From Gorsachius magnificus (lineage: Eukaryota; Chordata; Aves; Pelecaniformes; Ardeidae), in NCBI GenBank assembly GCA_034008185.1, contig CM067084.1, forward strand, positions 8,885,385 to 8,949,384: a stretch of 64,000 nucleotides of DNA, given 5' to 3'. Below are positions 37,001 to 50,364 of this stretch, piece after piece. The notes beneath the pieces were generated by a model. That model searched no databases. It was given only the letters and a program-made list of their open reading frames with translations, and was not told the DNA's origin. Both the position numbers and the translations under genes were made by a program. How positions within the stretch are numbered: the stretch's first letter is position 1; each line of letters starts with the position of its first letter.

Positions 37001-40000
37001 TCCAAGCAGAGCAAGAATGTAAAGTCATTGTGCCACATGCTGTGCTATGCCACATGTTCAGCTGTCAGAGTTAGCTTAAGGTGGGCGATGAGCTGCTGCG
37101 ACTGGAGAGGATGTGACAGCAAGGGACATGTTGTATCGAGCTGCTGGGGAGGTGGAAACCCCAGTACTGATGGTAAAGAACAGTTCTTCGTTGGGAAGGT
37201 AAAGAGGACCAGGTGGGGTAGGTAAAGCAACGATGACATTTCCATTGAAAGAAAAAGTCAAATGGAAAGAAGGCAGAGTAACAGAAACAGAAACCGAATA
37301 ATGGGGAACTAAGCCTGGAAAATGGAAAAATTAAAAAAAAACCCAACCTCTTCTAAAAAAGATTGCTTTTGTCACCTTGAGTGCTCTGAGTGGGGTAATC
37401 TGGGTTCTGCACCGTCAGAACTACAGGGGAACCAGCAGGCCCACTGGAGATCTGGGGTGGGAGGAAGAGACAGGGGATTCTGACAGCGAAGCTGTGTTTG
37501 CCTGCAGTCCGGGTTGGTGGAAGGATCATTTGCTTGAGCACAGCCTGGGGCTGAGCAGTTGTTTCTGCTGCTGCTGTGCTCTCTGCAGCCTCCAGAAAAT
37601 ACACTCGCACAGTGTCACCCAAGGGAGTGGCAAGAGACAGTGTGAACCAGTGTGTGTTTCCTAGCTTAGCTAGTTTAGTTGGACCTAGGTAAGGCCTTTG
37701 GAGTATATTCCCATTTTTCCAGCCACGGTAGTAAGCCCTTGCAACAGCCACATTGTCTCTGCTCAGAAAGCGCAGGTCTGCTTGCCCCATGCTGTATGCA
37801 AGCAACTCGGTTGCTTCCAGGTGACCCCTACAGTCATTGTCAGATAGCACTCACCTTAAGCTAACCTGCCAGCCCCACACTTTTCTGTCTCTGAGTCCTT
37901 TATAAAGTTAATCCACGAGCTGGATAAATCACCACAAAGAGTCAGCTGTAGTAAGAACTGAATGCTCACCTACCACCTCGTGCATACATCTTCAGAGTAT
38001 GAATGTTGGCAGGAAGTAGCTATTCTCTTTCTTCAGTTAGCTGCTGAATGGTATAATACAGTCTTGTTTCCCTTCCAAAAAGTGCCCTTTGTTCTGACGG
38101 TGAATTTATATAGACCAAGTAGTGACACTTTTGTACAGGAGAGTCTTAAAGTTTGGGTAGTTCAGGGGCATGGCTGGAAAAATACAATTCCTGCTCAGTA
38201 AGCATTAGCCTTTTCCCACTTCTTTCCTTCCTAAAATTTACAGTCGTTTCTATCCACCTTTCATCTGCTCAAGGAAAAAAAAAAATTAAGGAAAGAGCCT
38301 TTTCTAATGTTCTTCACTTAAACAAAACCAGGCTTTCACATTCAAGGAGATTCATACCCTACTACCAAGATAATAGGTGAGATGTGAGTCCAAAAGTCCC
38401 CCTACTGTGTGCTTAGCATTCATGGGTGGTCAAAGCTGTAACTGAGCTACCTCACCATGGTGCAGCAAGAATTCAGAGATTTATTTTATGCAATTGGCAT
38501 TCTATTTATAGGTTTTGGTCCACTGTATCTCAGAGCGCATTACAGAGTATTTAATCACAATATACTGTACCTACAGCACAGTTCCACCACAGCCATTTAG
38601 CGCATGAAAGGGGAAGGAGGGGGAAGGAGATGGGAGAAAAAGGAAAAGAGGTGGTTTGATTTTGTAAAATTTAATTCTCACCTGATTAAAAAAAAAGTAT
38701 TCTGATCATTGTCTTCATCCTATTTCTAACTCTTGTCAAAATCTTCTCACTCATTGCACCTTTTCTCCTCAGCATCTCGTTCATTTTTTCTTGACCTTCT
38801 GAAAGATAACCCTTGCTTTCTAATACCTAAGTTGTTTACCCATGACATGAATTCTCCACTAGTCTCACTATCTCTTAACTGTCTAAATGCTTCATAACTG
38901 CCCTCTCAATTTTAAACTGCTGCAGCATCCACTATCTCCTTGGCTAACAGGCTGTGTTGCTGCACCTTCTGAAGGTTCAGCAGCTCTACATACTTCTTCT
39001 TACCCTCCATGTTGTGCACAACTCTGTGCATATTAGATAATATCCTAATCTTTTCTCTAGTAATGCCAGTGTCTCCAGTTCTCTACCGAGTTTCTCTCTC
39101 CCATTCTTCTCTTGTTTTCTCTGTGGCTAGCCCTGTCTAGCAACCACACAGCCCCAGTACATAAAGACCTGTTCTCTCTTCACACAAACCTTAATGGTTT
39201 CTGGAAAACACCAAGTTAAAGGATTAAAAAAATATCCATAGTAGCCTCCTGTACAATTTGTCTTTTTATTTTGGCCTGTAACCTAAACTCCAGCTCTCCA
39301 GAACAGCTTTCCTATCTGTGCCTTGTAGCGTGCCAAGTACGTTATCGGTACTTGACAAGTAATTGCTGCCTCCACAGAATGTTCTTCCTACCTGGTAGCT
39401 GATCACTGAGAACTGCATAGCCCCAGGAATTCAGCCCAGCAGCTAACCAGTGAAGTCCAGAAAAAGCAAGTAAGCATTTTGAGGAAAGCTCATATCTCTC
39501 TCAGCTGCTTATGGAATCAGAAGCAAAGACAAAAACAAAGAAAAAAAAAAATCAAAATAACTGCAACCAGCCTAAAATCCTCATTCTTTCCACTCCTTAT
39601 CTTGGCAAGTAAGAAGTACGGCAGCTTTGCCTCCCCTCCAGTTAGCTTGGCCTCTCTTCTGACCCACGAGCGTGGGCTCAAGAGTAAAAAATATGTAAGC
39701 TACAAACCTGTAGGGGTGGTTTATTTAGTGCATTTCCATTACGGCACTTCAGCTTTTCTCCTTTTTTTAATAGGATATTTTTTCATTTAATAGTACCAAA
39801 CATAATGGCAAATGAATGGCTGATCAGGCACATGAAAACTTGTAAATGCCAAAATTAGGAGAATAAAAAAAAAACAAGTAAGACTCTCACACAAAGAGAT
39901 TTGAGATCATCAAGGAACGAAGTCCATTATTGCTAATTGTTTGGTGCAGTTACTTGGTGCACACTTTTACGTGTGCAGAAACAAGTTCATTCAATAGGTA

Positions 40001-43000
40001 GGTAGGTAGTCATCTTCTCATAGGGGACAGATTTGTCCTTGTAGCACAGAACAACAGTGTTTTATGTTCCGTGTTCTAAATGGCCTTCTAACATAAAAAA
40101 AAAAAGCAACACTTATTCTCAAAGTTCTCTTCTGAGCTTAGACTGGGGCTTGCATGAGAAGAAGAGTGCTCCTGCCCATGCTTTATAATCACTATCAGTT
40201 TTTCAAAAGGCTGGCTGTGTCCTACCCAGAGAGGAGCACATTGATGGTTCATGCAGCATATTTAAAAAGCCAAGACTTTTCAACGCACTGACACGTCAGA
40301 TTCCCCTGAATCTGGTTAGGATTCAGAGCACAGCCCCTGCAAAGCTCCCTGGATTTGACGAATGAGAAAGAGCAGATGATGCCAGCGCAGAGGTAGCAGG
40401 CCCAGAGAGCTGCAGAGGAAAGGGGCTGGCAAGGAAAGGGGCAAGGAGGGTCAGGTACACAAAAAAAGTTGTTCATCGATGGGTTGCTAGGTGTCTTAAA
40501 CTCTGTATTGTGTGGTAGAAGGGCAGGTTGCTTCCTTTCAATCAATGGCCGGTATCCAGTCCCTGTAACATACTTATATTCACAGCCATTTAACAACAAA
40601 AATATTCTATGAAGCCAGAAGTAGACAGAAAATTGGCTGTTTCAACAGTTCATGTTGTTCCCCCAGTGAGAAGACCATACATCTCGGGGACTACTCACCC
40701 TGCCTCCTGTTTGGCCACATCATGGGCAGCTCCAACACGTGCAATTGAGGTCAAGATTGCTACCACAAATGCTGTTTCCTTCTTGCTTTCTTCTCTGCTT
40801 GATGTGCTTGTTACTTACAGTGCGCATCAACAAATTTAAGGAGAACCTTCTCACTCAGTCTATTCCCCATCACAGTCATCATCACCATTATTGTAACTAC
40901 ATCACCCCCAAAAGAAAAAAAAAAATTTTAAAAAGAGTTTTTCTGGATAGAAAAAAAATATTTCAATTCAGCAGCACCCTGATTTGGTCAATAAAAAGAT
41001 AACTGTGGACTTAAAAAACATCACCAACTGGAAGTATCCCAAGTAAACATAAGTTGAGACCACTCACAAGCTCTTATGATTTAGAGAGTAAAGGGCAGTC
41101 AAAGCATTCAATCCACCTTTTCATCTTATTTATCCCAAAGAGAAAATTCAATATATATCTAATTTCTGTTCATTTAATTTCCTAATAAACAAGGAACTAA
41201 TGCACTGACTGTAAGCTGGGAGGAAGGAGCATGCAATATTTCAAATGCAATGAAGCTTGAAAAGTTTAGTTTGGTGGAGATTGTTCTGCACAACTGTACG
41301 TGGCTAAATTTTCCGAAAAGTAACAAACAGCCAGTGAAGTGCGTTTGTATTCAGATACACTTGGCTCAGCAGGCTGTGGTTTAGCCCCATAGGTAAGCTC
41401 AGATTTGACGTGGGTTAAAATAAAATGGTCCTTGGCGACCGGTCATGGTAACTGAAATTTTACTCTTGGAGGACTGGTTAAGAGGGTCCGGATCCAATTC
41501 TTCCACAGCCACTGCAGCTGGAACAGAGCTGGTCTGTCAGTGCCCAGCTCCATCAATCCTACTTGTCTAATCCGTCTGAGTTTCGCTAAGAAAACAAAGT
41601 AAGGGAGCCCTGAGACACACAGACATAACATAAATAAAAAAAATACATTCACGTTCCCAACTGTCCACACGTTCTCAAGAAAGTTGCACCTATGTTATAT
41701 TACTCAGCATGTGGTTTCAATTGTAACAACAATGCCCGTTTGTTCAACTGCATGCTGGCTGCTAACTAACACTACTACTGGCCTCGTTCAAATGCGGCAT
41801 GGCCTGGGACTGCCTTTCAGGGGTCAAGTGCCTGGCCTGTGCCTGCTGTGTTATGGTCGGGATAATCTTCTAGGTTACCCAAGCAGCAGACCCAGACTCT
41901 TTGATATCATGAAGGCATATTTATATACAGTAACAGTACGCATACACTGTGTATTTTTCATAAGGTGGAAGGTCCAAGAAAGAGGGTACTGGGGAAAAAA
42001 GCAAGCGAGAGAAAAAAAATAGTATCTATCTAGGTCTTTCCATTCCCTTTGCATTAGATTTACTAAATGAAATAAATGATTTTACACTACTCTCCTAAAA
42101 CTGAATTTAATTATTTTTCACTAATTTTTACAAACAACTGCTCATGAGCGTTGCCTTGCCCTGCAGAACCATTTTCACTGACTATCACTGAGGATTTTTT
42201 TCAGAAATACTTGCTATCACCAAGTTTTCTGATGAAACATGAACATTGATGATTTCCAGTTTTTTTGGTCTCATGGATTTAGGATATTGTCAGCATTTTC
42301 ACTAATAGCTGCTGGATCTTTGTAGTGGGGAGACAAAGAGTAGAAGTCAATAGAGCTCACTGAAAAGGTACACCCAATGTACAACTTCAGCGTAGAATTT
42401 AGCAAGAGAGGAGGACTGCATCACTAGCCTGCTAGGAAAAGAATATAACCCATGTTTTCCAAGCGTGCTCCACTCCTATCTCATGCCATTACAGGCCTTT
42501 CCTAAGCTAGGTAATGACACTTCATTATAAACATCCATTTAACTTACATAGAATTTTTGGGCAGCTTGTGTTTTCAATGAAGTCTTGCTGCTATGTGGTT
42601 GTCTTCAAAAATCTCTGGACCTCACATTTTGGAACAGCGACCTGGAATTAAACAATGGGATGACCAACATATGTGACAGTATAATTCAAAACAGCACTAT
42701 AATGCCTGCTCAGAAAAAGGGCCAAATTAAAGCTCTTCCACCTCCCTCAGCTGTGACATTTCCTAACATTTAAATGCTCAGAGTTCTAAACTTTATATAA
42801 TATTATAATAATCTTTTTAATGTAAAAAACATAATTTCACAGGGGCAGGGAAGAGAGGGTTATTTACAGAGTTAAACAGTAGTTCAGGACACTATTTTTA
42901 ACCCTTTCAGCCCCCAAAACAGCCTCTGAACATACCCTTCTCCAATTGATGCATCACAAAAAGTCCATGTGGAAAAACTTCCTAATGCAATTAGAATTTC

Positions 43001-46000
43001 ATTGAATGAAGCCAGTAAAAGTTTCATAGAAAGAAAGAAAAAAACCAAACCCCAAACCTATTTAAAGATTTTATGCCCATCTCTACTGTAAAATATTCCA
43101 TGCTGTTCTTCCTACCCCGCAGGCTTTCGGGCCTCACGTGGCCGCCACAATGGAGCCACACTTTACAACCTCACCCCCAGCTCTCCCAGTGCCAGTTAAG
43201 GAGCTGCATCGAGATGGCCACGCAGATGATGATCAAGGAGCTCTGTTTATATTTAGATTTAGGCCAAATGTTTCCAGTGAAAGCCCCAGAAAAGGAGGAT
43301 AGGTTTAAAGGTTTATGTGCCTCTGAAGAACGTTCTCTTTGTAACAAAGAGGGTTTTTTTTTTTTTTCTTCAAGACCCTTGAATATAGAGCCCAAATAGA
43401 ACATGAGCTCTTATTTTGCTAACATTTCTGTACTCTTGAGATGTAAGAGTATAAACATGAATCATGATGAAGTATAAACTGTACCAACATGGGAGATGTA
43501 AAAAAAAAAATAAAATCAAACAACAAAAACGCAACCCGGGATTTTCTTATTGCTAGTTTTCTCTTGATTTCACTCCATTTAGCTTTTCTACCTCAACCTG
43601 TCTCCTAGCACGAACCTTTTCAGTCTGTGAATGCTTACAGATCTCCTGGAGGGTGGGGGGCTAGAAGAGGGCAAGGGGTGGGAAAGGTCCGAGATGAAGG
43701 TTCATTAATGCGAACATATCCGCTGGTTGGGATTACAGATTATCGATAAACCCTCCAAGTGACGGGCAGGTAGTACATGCATATGGTGGGCGTTATTGTC
43801 ATCTTCTCAGGTAACTGATGATAACAGAGCGCTCAAATTGTTCTTGCACCGGGTGAAGCCGCTGGTGGGGGAGTTAATATCCAGCCAGGGTGAAAAATTA
43901 ATGACTAGCATTTATAGGAATATAACTCTTTCTGTTATTCCTATTGCTTTAACAGATGAAAAGAGTAGATATAAATTAACAGGTCTTGGCATGTCCAGCA
44001 ATACTGTCATCCAGCCAAGCAGACGGAGTTTCAAATAGGCCAGAGCTCTGTCCGTGTTTTCTTTCTAGGTGCCTCATTACGCACCGCAGCCAGGCACTGC
44101 TGCATCTGAGCTTAAACAGGAACTGTGGCACACTCAGCGTTTCTCAAAGTCAGGCTTGGTTTTTAAGTACCCAAAAAAAGGATTGAGGCGCTGTAGTTTG
44201 GGCCAGTATGTTTTTCGATCCTGACTTAAATATCCATACAGACTAAAAAAAAGGGGAAACAATGGGGAAAATCTTATTATGGAGAATTGTGTTTTTGCTT
44301 TTGAAGTTTGAAGGCACAGGCACCTCAGGATGTGGTTCTGCATTGCACATCTTTCAAATGGCAAAGCCATTTTAAGACACTTCCACCTCCAGGTATGCCA
44401 AGACACACAAGAGAGATTACTGCTTCCTTAGTTGCAGCAATTCAAGTTGCTTTATGACTGGCTAAGATGCCGGGTAATATGCTTTTTGTTTTATTCTTTT
44501 CCTGTCTTTTTAAACCACATTATTTCAGAGATGAAGATGTGAGTGGGGAATTGTAATGGCTTAAGCCAACACAAAACACTACTGCTTTCCCAGTGGGCAG
44601 TTCACTCACGCGACTCCTACCATATTCCCACATACCCATTGTTGCTTTTGCATTTTTGACTAGCAACAGTAACTCTGAAAAAAAAAAAAAAAAAAATCTA
44701 CAGCAACAAGCAGTTTTCAGTCACCCAGAGGCTCATGCTGCAGCCCCCATCACTAGTCCTAACCCACGGTATGGGCAGCAGGGAGGAAGAGGACAGCTGA
44801 GGGCCTCAGAGACAATGAAATATTACTGTTTTGGACAGAAGAAAATTTTTAGCTTGGCTTAAACTGATCTTACATCTTTAGAGGACTGAAGTCCAATTGG
44901 CAAAATTGAGGGGGCACATACTACCAGCAAGACATGGAAATGAGTGAACAGGGACAGGGACTCTGAAAGCAGCTCAGTGAATTTTTAATGGGGAGGCCCA
45001 GCCTCGCTGAGGAAGCCCCATTTGTGGGGACATGCCCTGACAAAGAATAAAGAGCAATGCTTGCTAATCTCAGAGGATCAGATTATTTGGGCCATCCAGC
45101 CAAGAGAGCTTTGACAGCACTTTGAAGAGCAGCCATGAGGAGTCAGCAAGAGTCACAACCTCTGGAAATGCCATAAATTGTGTCTCCATATCATGCAATC
45201 ACAGTCCAGCCAACATGCAAAGAGACTTCAGAGAGGAGGAGAAAGAGAGATACAGACGGCAAGGTAATAGCGCAGAGATCAGTGTTACATCAGGTTAACA
45301 CAAGTAGGTTTACATGGGTCTAATGGTTGTCAGGGCTGGTCCCGAATCTGTAAAACCAGCATATGTTTCTCTAGTCTGAGGGTTTTATATCCTCTCCTTT
45401 AACAAGCCAAGAATCTGTGAAAAGCAACTATTGTGATTTGTCTATTTACTTACTGCTCTAGCCTGTGGGTAGTTCTTTTCCTCTGCATATCAGAACCAGT
45501 AACAAAAAATATTTTACACCTTCCATAGTGAAAACTGATGAGAAGCAACAAGGGCAGTGCAATGTGGCAAAGAGTGCTTACAGTGTCTCAAACAAAGAGA
45601 AGAGATGGGGGAATTTCAAGCAAACTTGCATCTTTTTCCTGTACAGTTATATTCCAGAAAATCTAAAAGATGGATTTATCCCCTTCTACAGCCTCAACAA
45701 TGAATCAACGCTATGTCAGCTATGTCCATCCCAATGTAGAGCCAAGACAACCTTAAGGAACAAACAAAAGCATTTTACAATCCACATTTGTCTCCAAACT
45801 AGAAGAGCTTATACTTTTTCACCTACACAATATATTATCTAATCATCTCCTGATAGAATTGGACTGTAAAGCTTGAGCTGGGGTTTGTCATTCACCATGT
45901 TGAATACTAGGCTCTACATTTCATTGTCCGGGCAGTTACAGAGGTTTGTGTGGGTTTGGGTTTTGTCTTTTCACTTCCTGAGCAGCAAATTAGGAGTTCA

Positions 46001-49000
46001 TTCTCAACAAACAGAAAGTGCATGTAAATTAAATCCGTCTGCTTCTAACAAAATAAGGAATAAGAGAATGGATCCAAGGGAATGTTTCATTTGCTAAATA
46101 CCACTTATACCCAGCACTGGTACCCTTCCAGTGAAGCTCTGGTTCAGAGCAGTGGTTCAAAGCAAACCAACTGCCTTCCTGCTACGAAATCCCCGTGCCC
46201 CGGCTGGCCGGCCAGAGGATCTCTTTTCCTTGGTCCGGTGCCAGCTGACCGGTTGCAGTTTGTATGTGTCGCACAGACCTTTCCATTCTCCCCTGGGTGA
46301 AGAGCCAGACAGATCATATATTTATTGATTCAAGCCAAACTACATTTCTCCAAATGACAAATTTACTATGATTTCGCTTTTAAACTGTAGCACTGCTGTA
46401 GATAACAAAACGATACTGCACCAGCTCATTTAAAACCATCCCTACATTAACAACTCCTAAATATAGCATGCATCTCCATCTTTTCCTCTGGATTTTTCTC
46501 ACATTTATTCTCTGTTGATAGAAAGACTGGTTTGTGGCTGTACAGTACAGGAGGTGTTTGTTCAATAGCCTCAGCTGATGGTGCAGAATCTGTCATTTAT
46601 GTTAGCGCAGTGTCTTTCTTTCACAAGTAATAAAGACAAATCTTCTCACTCTTAGGGTCTCTGCTATTGAATTTCAATTATTTTTTTTTAAATGTCACTG
46701 CTAATTTAGAAACAACAGAGCAGGTACACAATCTGCCAGCTTGGTGCCTCCATTTCCCTTTAGTAAGTTAAGAATTATGTTGCCTCAAGAGGACTTGCAA
46801 AACAGCAATTTTATGTTTACTGTGACCCTCATGACACCATTCAACAACAGCCTTCCCTGCCTTTGGCATGTGAGCCTCTAGATTAGAGCAAGCATTCCTT
46901 ATAATTTAATCAAGAGTCTGAGCTACCTCCACTCTGACTGTGGACTGTAACTATCCCCGTAACCCCTCGCTGCTGACATCCGGAGGTTTTGTTTCATAAA
47001 AATAATCTGAATTAGCACAGAGATGTGTTAATGGACCCGCTGAGCACACAACACATGTAAAAGTTACATTTTTCATTAATGATCATTTGGAGCGTGATTG
47101 ATTTTTCCACTTAAAAAACTACAAGACAACCATTTCCTCTTATCCTCTGCGAAAAAATACTACAATTTCATAGCCTTTTAAGCTTAAAGCCTATCAGATG
47201 AGATAGTAAGTAATTACAGAGTACATGGGCATGCTTCTGAAAGGAGATGATGACAATTGGCCTGAGAGAGCAAAAATGTATTTTTAAAATAAAATAAAAC
47301 TTATCACAGGTAATGAAACTTCACTTAGGTCATAATCTGTATTTCAGAGAGAATGACGAGTCTGTTTAAATATTGAGTTAAGAATTAATCTTGAATAAAA
47401 GCTGAAACAACTCCACTAGGAGCTGAATCCAGAATGAACATCCTATGCTATTTCTAATAAGTACTCTTCTGTACTAAATACCACGCTGTTGTAATATGCA
47501 CAGATTTCTCTCTCCTGTAATTAGGAAACATCCTTAATTCCATATTTCGTTGTTGGCAGGGATCCTTTTACAGTATTTGATCTTTCACTATGTTTATTTT
47601 TGTAGAAATGGTAGTTCAACTACTAGACTTATTTAAAACAGTGGGGTTTTTTCCTTTGTTGAAAATTATAAGGAAATAAAAGCAATCCTTTCAGAAGTGC
47701 TGTTCTCACAATAACCAGGGGGGATAATTTGGGTTTCTCAACCCACTTTTTAGAATTCTTGAAGTCACATGCCTAAAGGTTTTCTTATGTTTTGCATACA
47801 GTTCATAAACACTTTTTCTCCAGATACATGTTCAGAGATTAAAATGGCTTGGTTTCAGTCTAACAGTATAAACCATCAACAAACAAAGCAATGCTAATGT
47901 TTGTTAAACACGGTTTTCACTGATGTGCTCAGTATTTTTTTTTTAAACTACATTTAAGATTCATAGTCTATGTCTCTCGTCAGGATCAAACATATTCTGT
48001 AGATAGGGGGAGGAGTGACTATGTGGCAATGCTCAAGTGCTAACTCTCCTTGCTCTCCATGTCTCTAACAAGTTAAAAATTGTCATGAAATAACTATTAC
48101 TGCTCAGCCTTTCAGACAAATGCCTGAAAGGTTGCACTACCTTATTACCAGTAGGAACAGGGATTTCTGAGAAGGTTTCTGTCAAATAGATTTAAAGAGC
48201 TTTAAAACTATTTGTTGCTATATAGTTTTCTAGGCACAGAGTTGGAGGTTGACATTTGACAGCGTTGCTATTCCTAAATTTTGCATTTATGACATTTTTA
48301 AGCACCTGCACATGAAGCTATCTCATCCTGAACTGAAAATCTTTTTATGCTTACATGATACAAGTTCTGAAAATAGGCACATATCCATGACATGTGAGAA
48401 CACAGCAGTGAGTCCCACCTGATGATGCCTTTTTTTTCTCTACCATAGAAAACTTCCACCAGTCTTTTTTGGAAAAACAGCAGAGTAGATTACTAAATGC
48501 TCAAAAAGAACACAGTAGCACCCAGGCAGTCTTTAGTGCATTACACAATACTAAGAAAGAGACAAGCAGATTGGCCTTTGAAATATATGGAAAATATAAT
48601 GCTGACAAAACTGTTACTAGCAAAATCTTTTTCTCCCTTAGCAGAAGTTACGGGTGGTCTTCGCAAAAAAAGAGATTAAGAAAACCTTGGCTGCAGCTAG
48701 CTCGCTGGCAAATGCAAAACCAAATATCTGGCACCAGGTGTGAAAGTAGTGAGGCACCCCGACCTCATGGTCATTAGAATTTTGCAAGATTTCCAACCCA
48801 AAGATTTCCCAGCTCACACCTCCTTCATCAGCCTTCATCACACTGGCTGAAAATATCTTGGCAGTGGGGATAATTATTCATCAGTTACAATAAGTGTTAC
48901 AGACGTATCTGAATCAAACGCAGTGCGCGGGCCGGAAATACGGCTTCGAGAACTCCCACCGTGTCTGTTGAAAACTCTGCTCCGGCAGGGCTGGGAGCTG

Positions 49001-50072
49001 CACCTACAGCCAGCAAGGGCCCTGCAACAAAATCTCTCCTTTGTGTTTGTCTTGAACTAGGATGCCCACCACAGCCTTGTGACTTACCACTAACTTGAAT
49101 CATCTTGTAGGTAAGTCAGTGAGGTGGACTCGTGCAAATGCTTCATTTAACATCTTCGTTTTCTTAAGAAATAATCTAAATCGCAGATCTGCAAGTAAAT
49201 CCTCATCAGTCCCCACCCAGAAGATAGGAGGTTGATCTCCAGCTCCCATGTCAGTAACAATTTATTTGCTTGTCCAGCCAGGCTTTTTCATTCCTCCTTG
49301 TATCGAATGTCACTTCAGCCCGCCATCTAGGTCCCTGTCCTTCATACAGATAGCACATTGTTGGGAAATGTTTACTTTGCCATACGCCATCACGATCCTG
49401 GGACGAAGTATCAAATGACGGGCTTTCATCTGGATATAATTTATTCATTATATCACTACTTTATATTAAAGAAAACTCAGCAGTGTGAAAGTATGAACGG
49501 AAAACACATTTTGGATATTGAATAACCTGGAAATTATTAAAGTTAAAAGCTCTTGAGTCAGACAGAGCAGCATCATATTATTAGAATAATATGTTAATGT
49601 TTCAGTCATGCAACCTCTGTGGGACTTTTGAAACACCTGTGGAAATAAGTTTTGCGCTATTACAATGCTAACAAATACACTGGACCTAGTCAGTTTAATT
49701 GCTCAAATTATCCACATGACTGAGTTTTATGAGCTAATAAAACACATCCTGATATAAATATAATAAATACTTTGTACAAAATACTACATTGAGTCTACTT
49801 CTTCCTATTTTCTTTTTCTCCTCTGTTTTCCTGTTCCTCAGGTTGCACTCGGTACAGCTGCGACGCAGAAGACCCCTGTTGTTGCTTGCGGTGGGATGGA
49901 AACTGTGAAAGCACATCATCTACCGTACAATGGAGAGTCTATCTTTAAAAAGAAAAGATACTGCAGAATAGATTTAACTCTTTCCAAGGAAACCACGTCA
50001 ACAACTCCTGCTCCTTCTTCCAGCACAGAGGAAGAGGCACCATTTCTTGCTGTCTCCCTTTCCCTTTGTTAG
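34040..50072 (+). CDS. Hypothetical spliced gene B (unrecognised protein)
   Basis: Plus-strand exon candidates whose phases join: 34040-34088 (FERSVTEVDNGSYPAP), 36252-36509 (starts DEIKDQERENQRQLKLQILK, charged and glutamine-rich), 37589-37688 (includes KYTRTVSPKGVARDSVNQ; its acceptor follows a long pyrimidine tract ending CTCTCTGCAG), 39427-39469 (NSAQQLTSEVQKKQ) and a terminal exon at 49842-50072. The last has a very pyrimidine-rich acceptor and a 76-codon frame ending TAG (includes TTSTTPAPSSSTEEE). ATTAAA at 50621-50626 could serve as a poly(A) signal. The start would lie in an undetermined first exon in the CpG island. Composition suggests a low-complexity, serine-, threonine- and glutamine-rich protein, but I recognise no family. 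The 258-bp exon is the best single piece. The 10-kb gap before the last exon is the weakest join. Confidence 0.28.
35001..35108. repeat. 108-bp inverted repeat (hairpin), 46-bp arms, 16-nt loop
   Basis: The arms at 35001-35046 and 35063-35108 pair at 39 of 46 positions. The outer 20 bp (CTCTGATTCATGATCCCTGT and its exact reverse complement) match perfectly, and an inner block TAGCTGCA/TGCAGCTA also pairs. The apex is the 16 bases at 35047-35062. Transcribed from either strand this would fold into a long imperfect hairpin of the size of a large microRNA precursor. It could equally be a short palindromic transposable element or a recent inverted duplication. No clear target duplication flanks it. 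A G17 run follows 8 bp to the right. It lies about 1.5 kb right of the CpG island. Confidence 0.85.
35117..35133 (+). repeat. Homopolymer run of 17 G
   Basis: An uninterrupted G17 tract lies 8 bp right of the hairpin. It can form a G-quadruplex on the plus strand and is likely to be length-variable and error-prone in sequencing. The open frame through it at 35020-35238 (poly-glycine) is not a credible gene. Confidence 0.9.
39996..40010 (+). repeat. Short (TAGG)n microsatellite
   Basis: Three full TAGG units plus a partial TAG. It is short and of minor interest. Confidence 0.75.
43700..43985. promoter_or_regulatory. Possible conserved non-coding element
   Basis: About 285 bp stand out from their surroundings by mixed, non-repetitive composition with several homeodomain-like AT cores (ATTAATG, GATTATCGATAAAC, AAATTAATGACTAG). 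A 172-bp open frame flanked by splice-like sites (43811-43982) overlaps it, so a real plus-strand exon is the alternative. I cannot test conservation. Confidence 0.2.
44678..44696 (+). repeat. Poly(A) tract, 19 bases
   Basis: An uninterrupted A19 run. No retroposed gene or SINE body is recognisable immediately to its left, so I treat it as a simple repeat rather than a retroposon tail. Confidence 0.9.
44700..49800. other. Repeat-poor intergenic or intronic stretch
   Basis: No recognisable gene, CR1 or LTR. The part at about 46.9-47.35 kb is AT-rich but of high complexity and resembles a conserved enhancer in style. The small frame at 49251-49448 on minus has protein-like composition (includes FDTSSQDRDGVWQSKHFP) but no clear splice sites. 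If gene B is real, all this is its last intron. Confidence 0.4.
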
Positions 50073-50364
50073 GCCAGATCCATATTCCCAAATGTCATCA
50101 CACCTCAACTTCACCTACTGGCTCTTCACTTTTACTGCCTTCTCCGAGTGTTTTGACATTGATAACAGAGTCTGGCAAACCATTTTGCTTACCTAGCATT
50201 AACATCCCTGCTTTTATATTCATAATTGTGTCATAAAAGTGAAAGATGGTAAAGTTTTATGATGTCTAAAGATGGGCCTGAGTGGCGAAACCTGCACACT
50301 AAGTGAAAATTTTCCCAACTTGGGAGGTGTAGGGTTTCGAGCTCAACACAACTTTTTCCCTGTT

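Noticed and set aside
37353..37850. 165-codon minus-strand frame
   Set aside because: No recognised domain. It overlaps a better supported plus-strand exon candidate at 37589-37688, whose reverse complement explains part of the open frame.
43811..43982. Inclusion as an internal exon of gene B
   Set aside because: It would shift the phase of the terminal exon at 49842 so that it stops early; the non-coding element reading is kept as an alternative.
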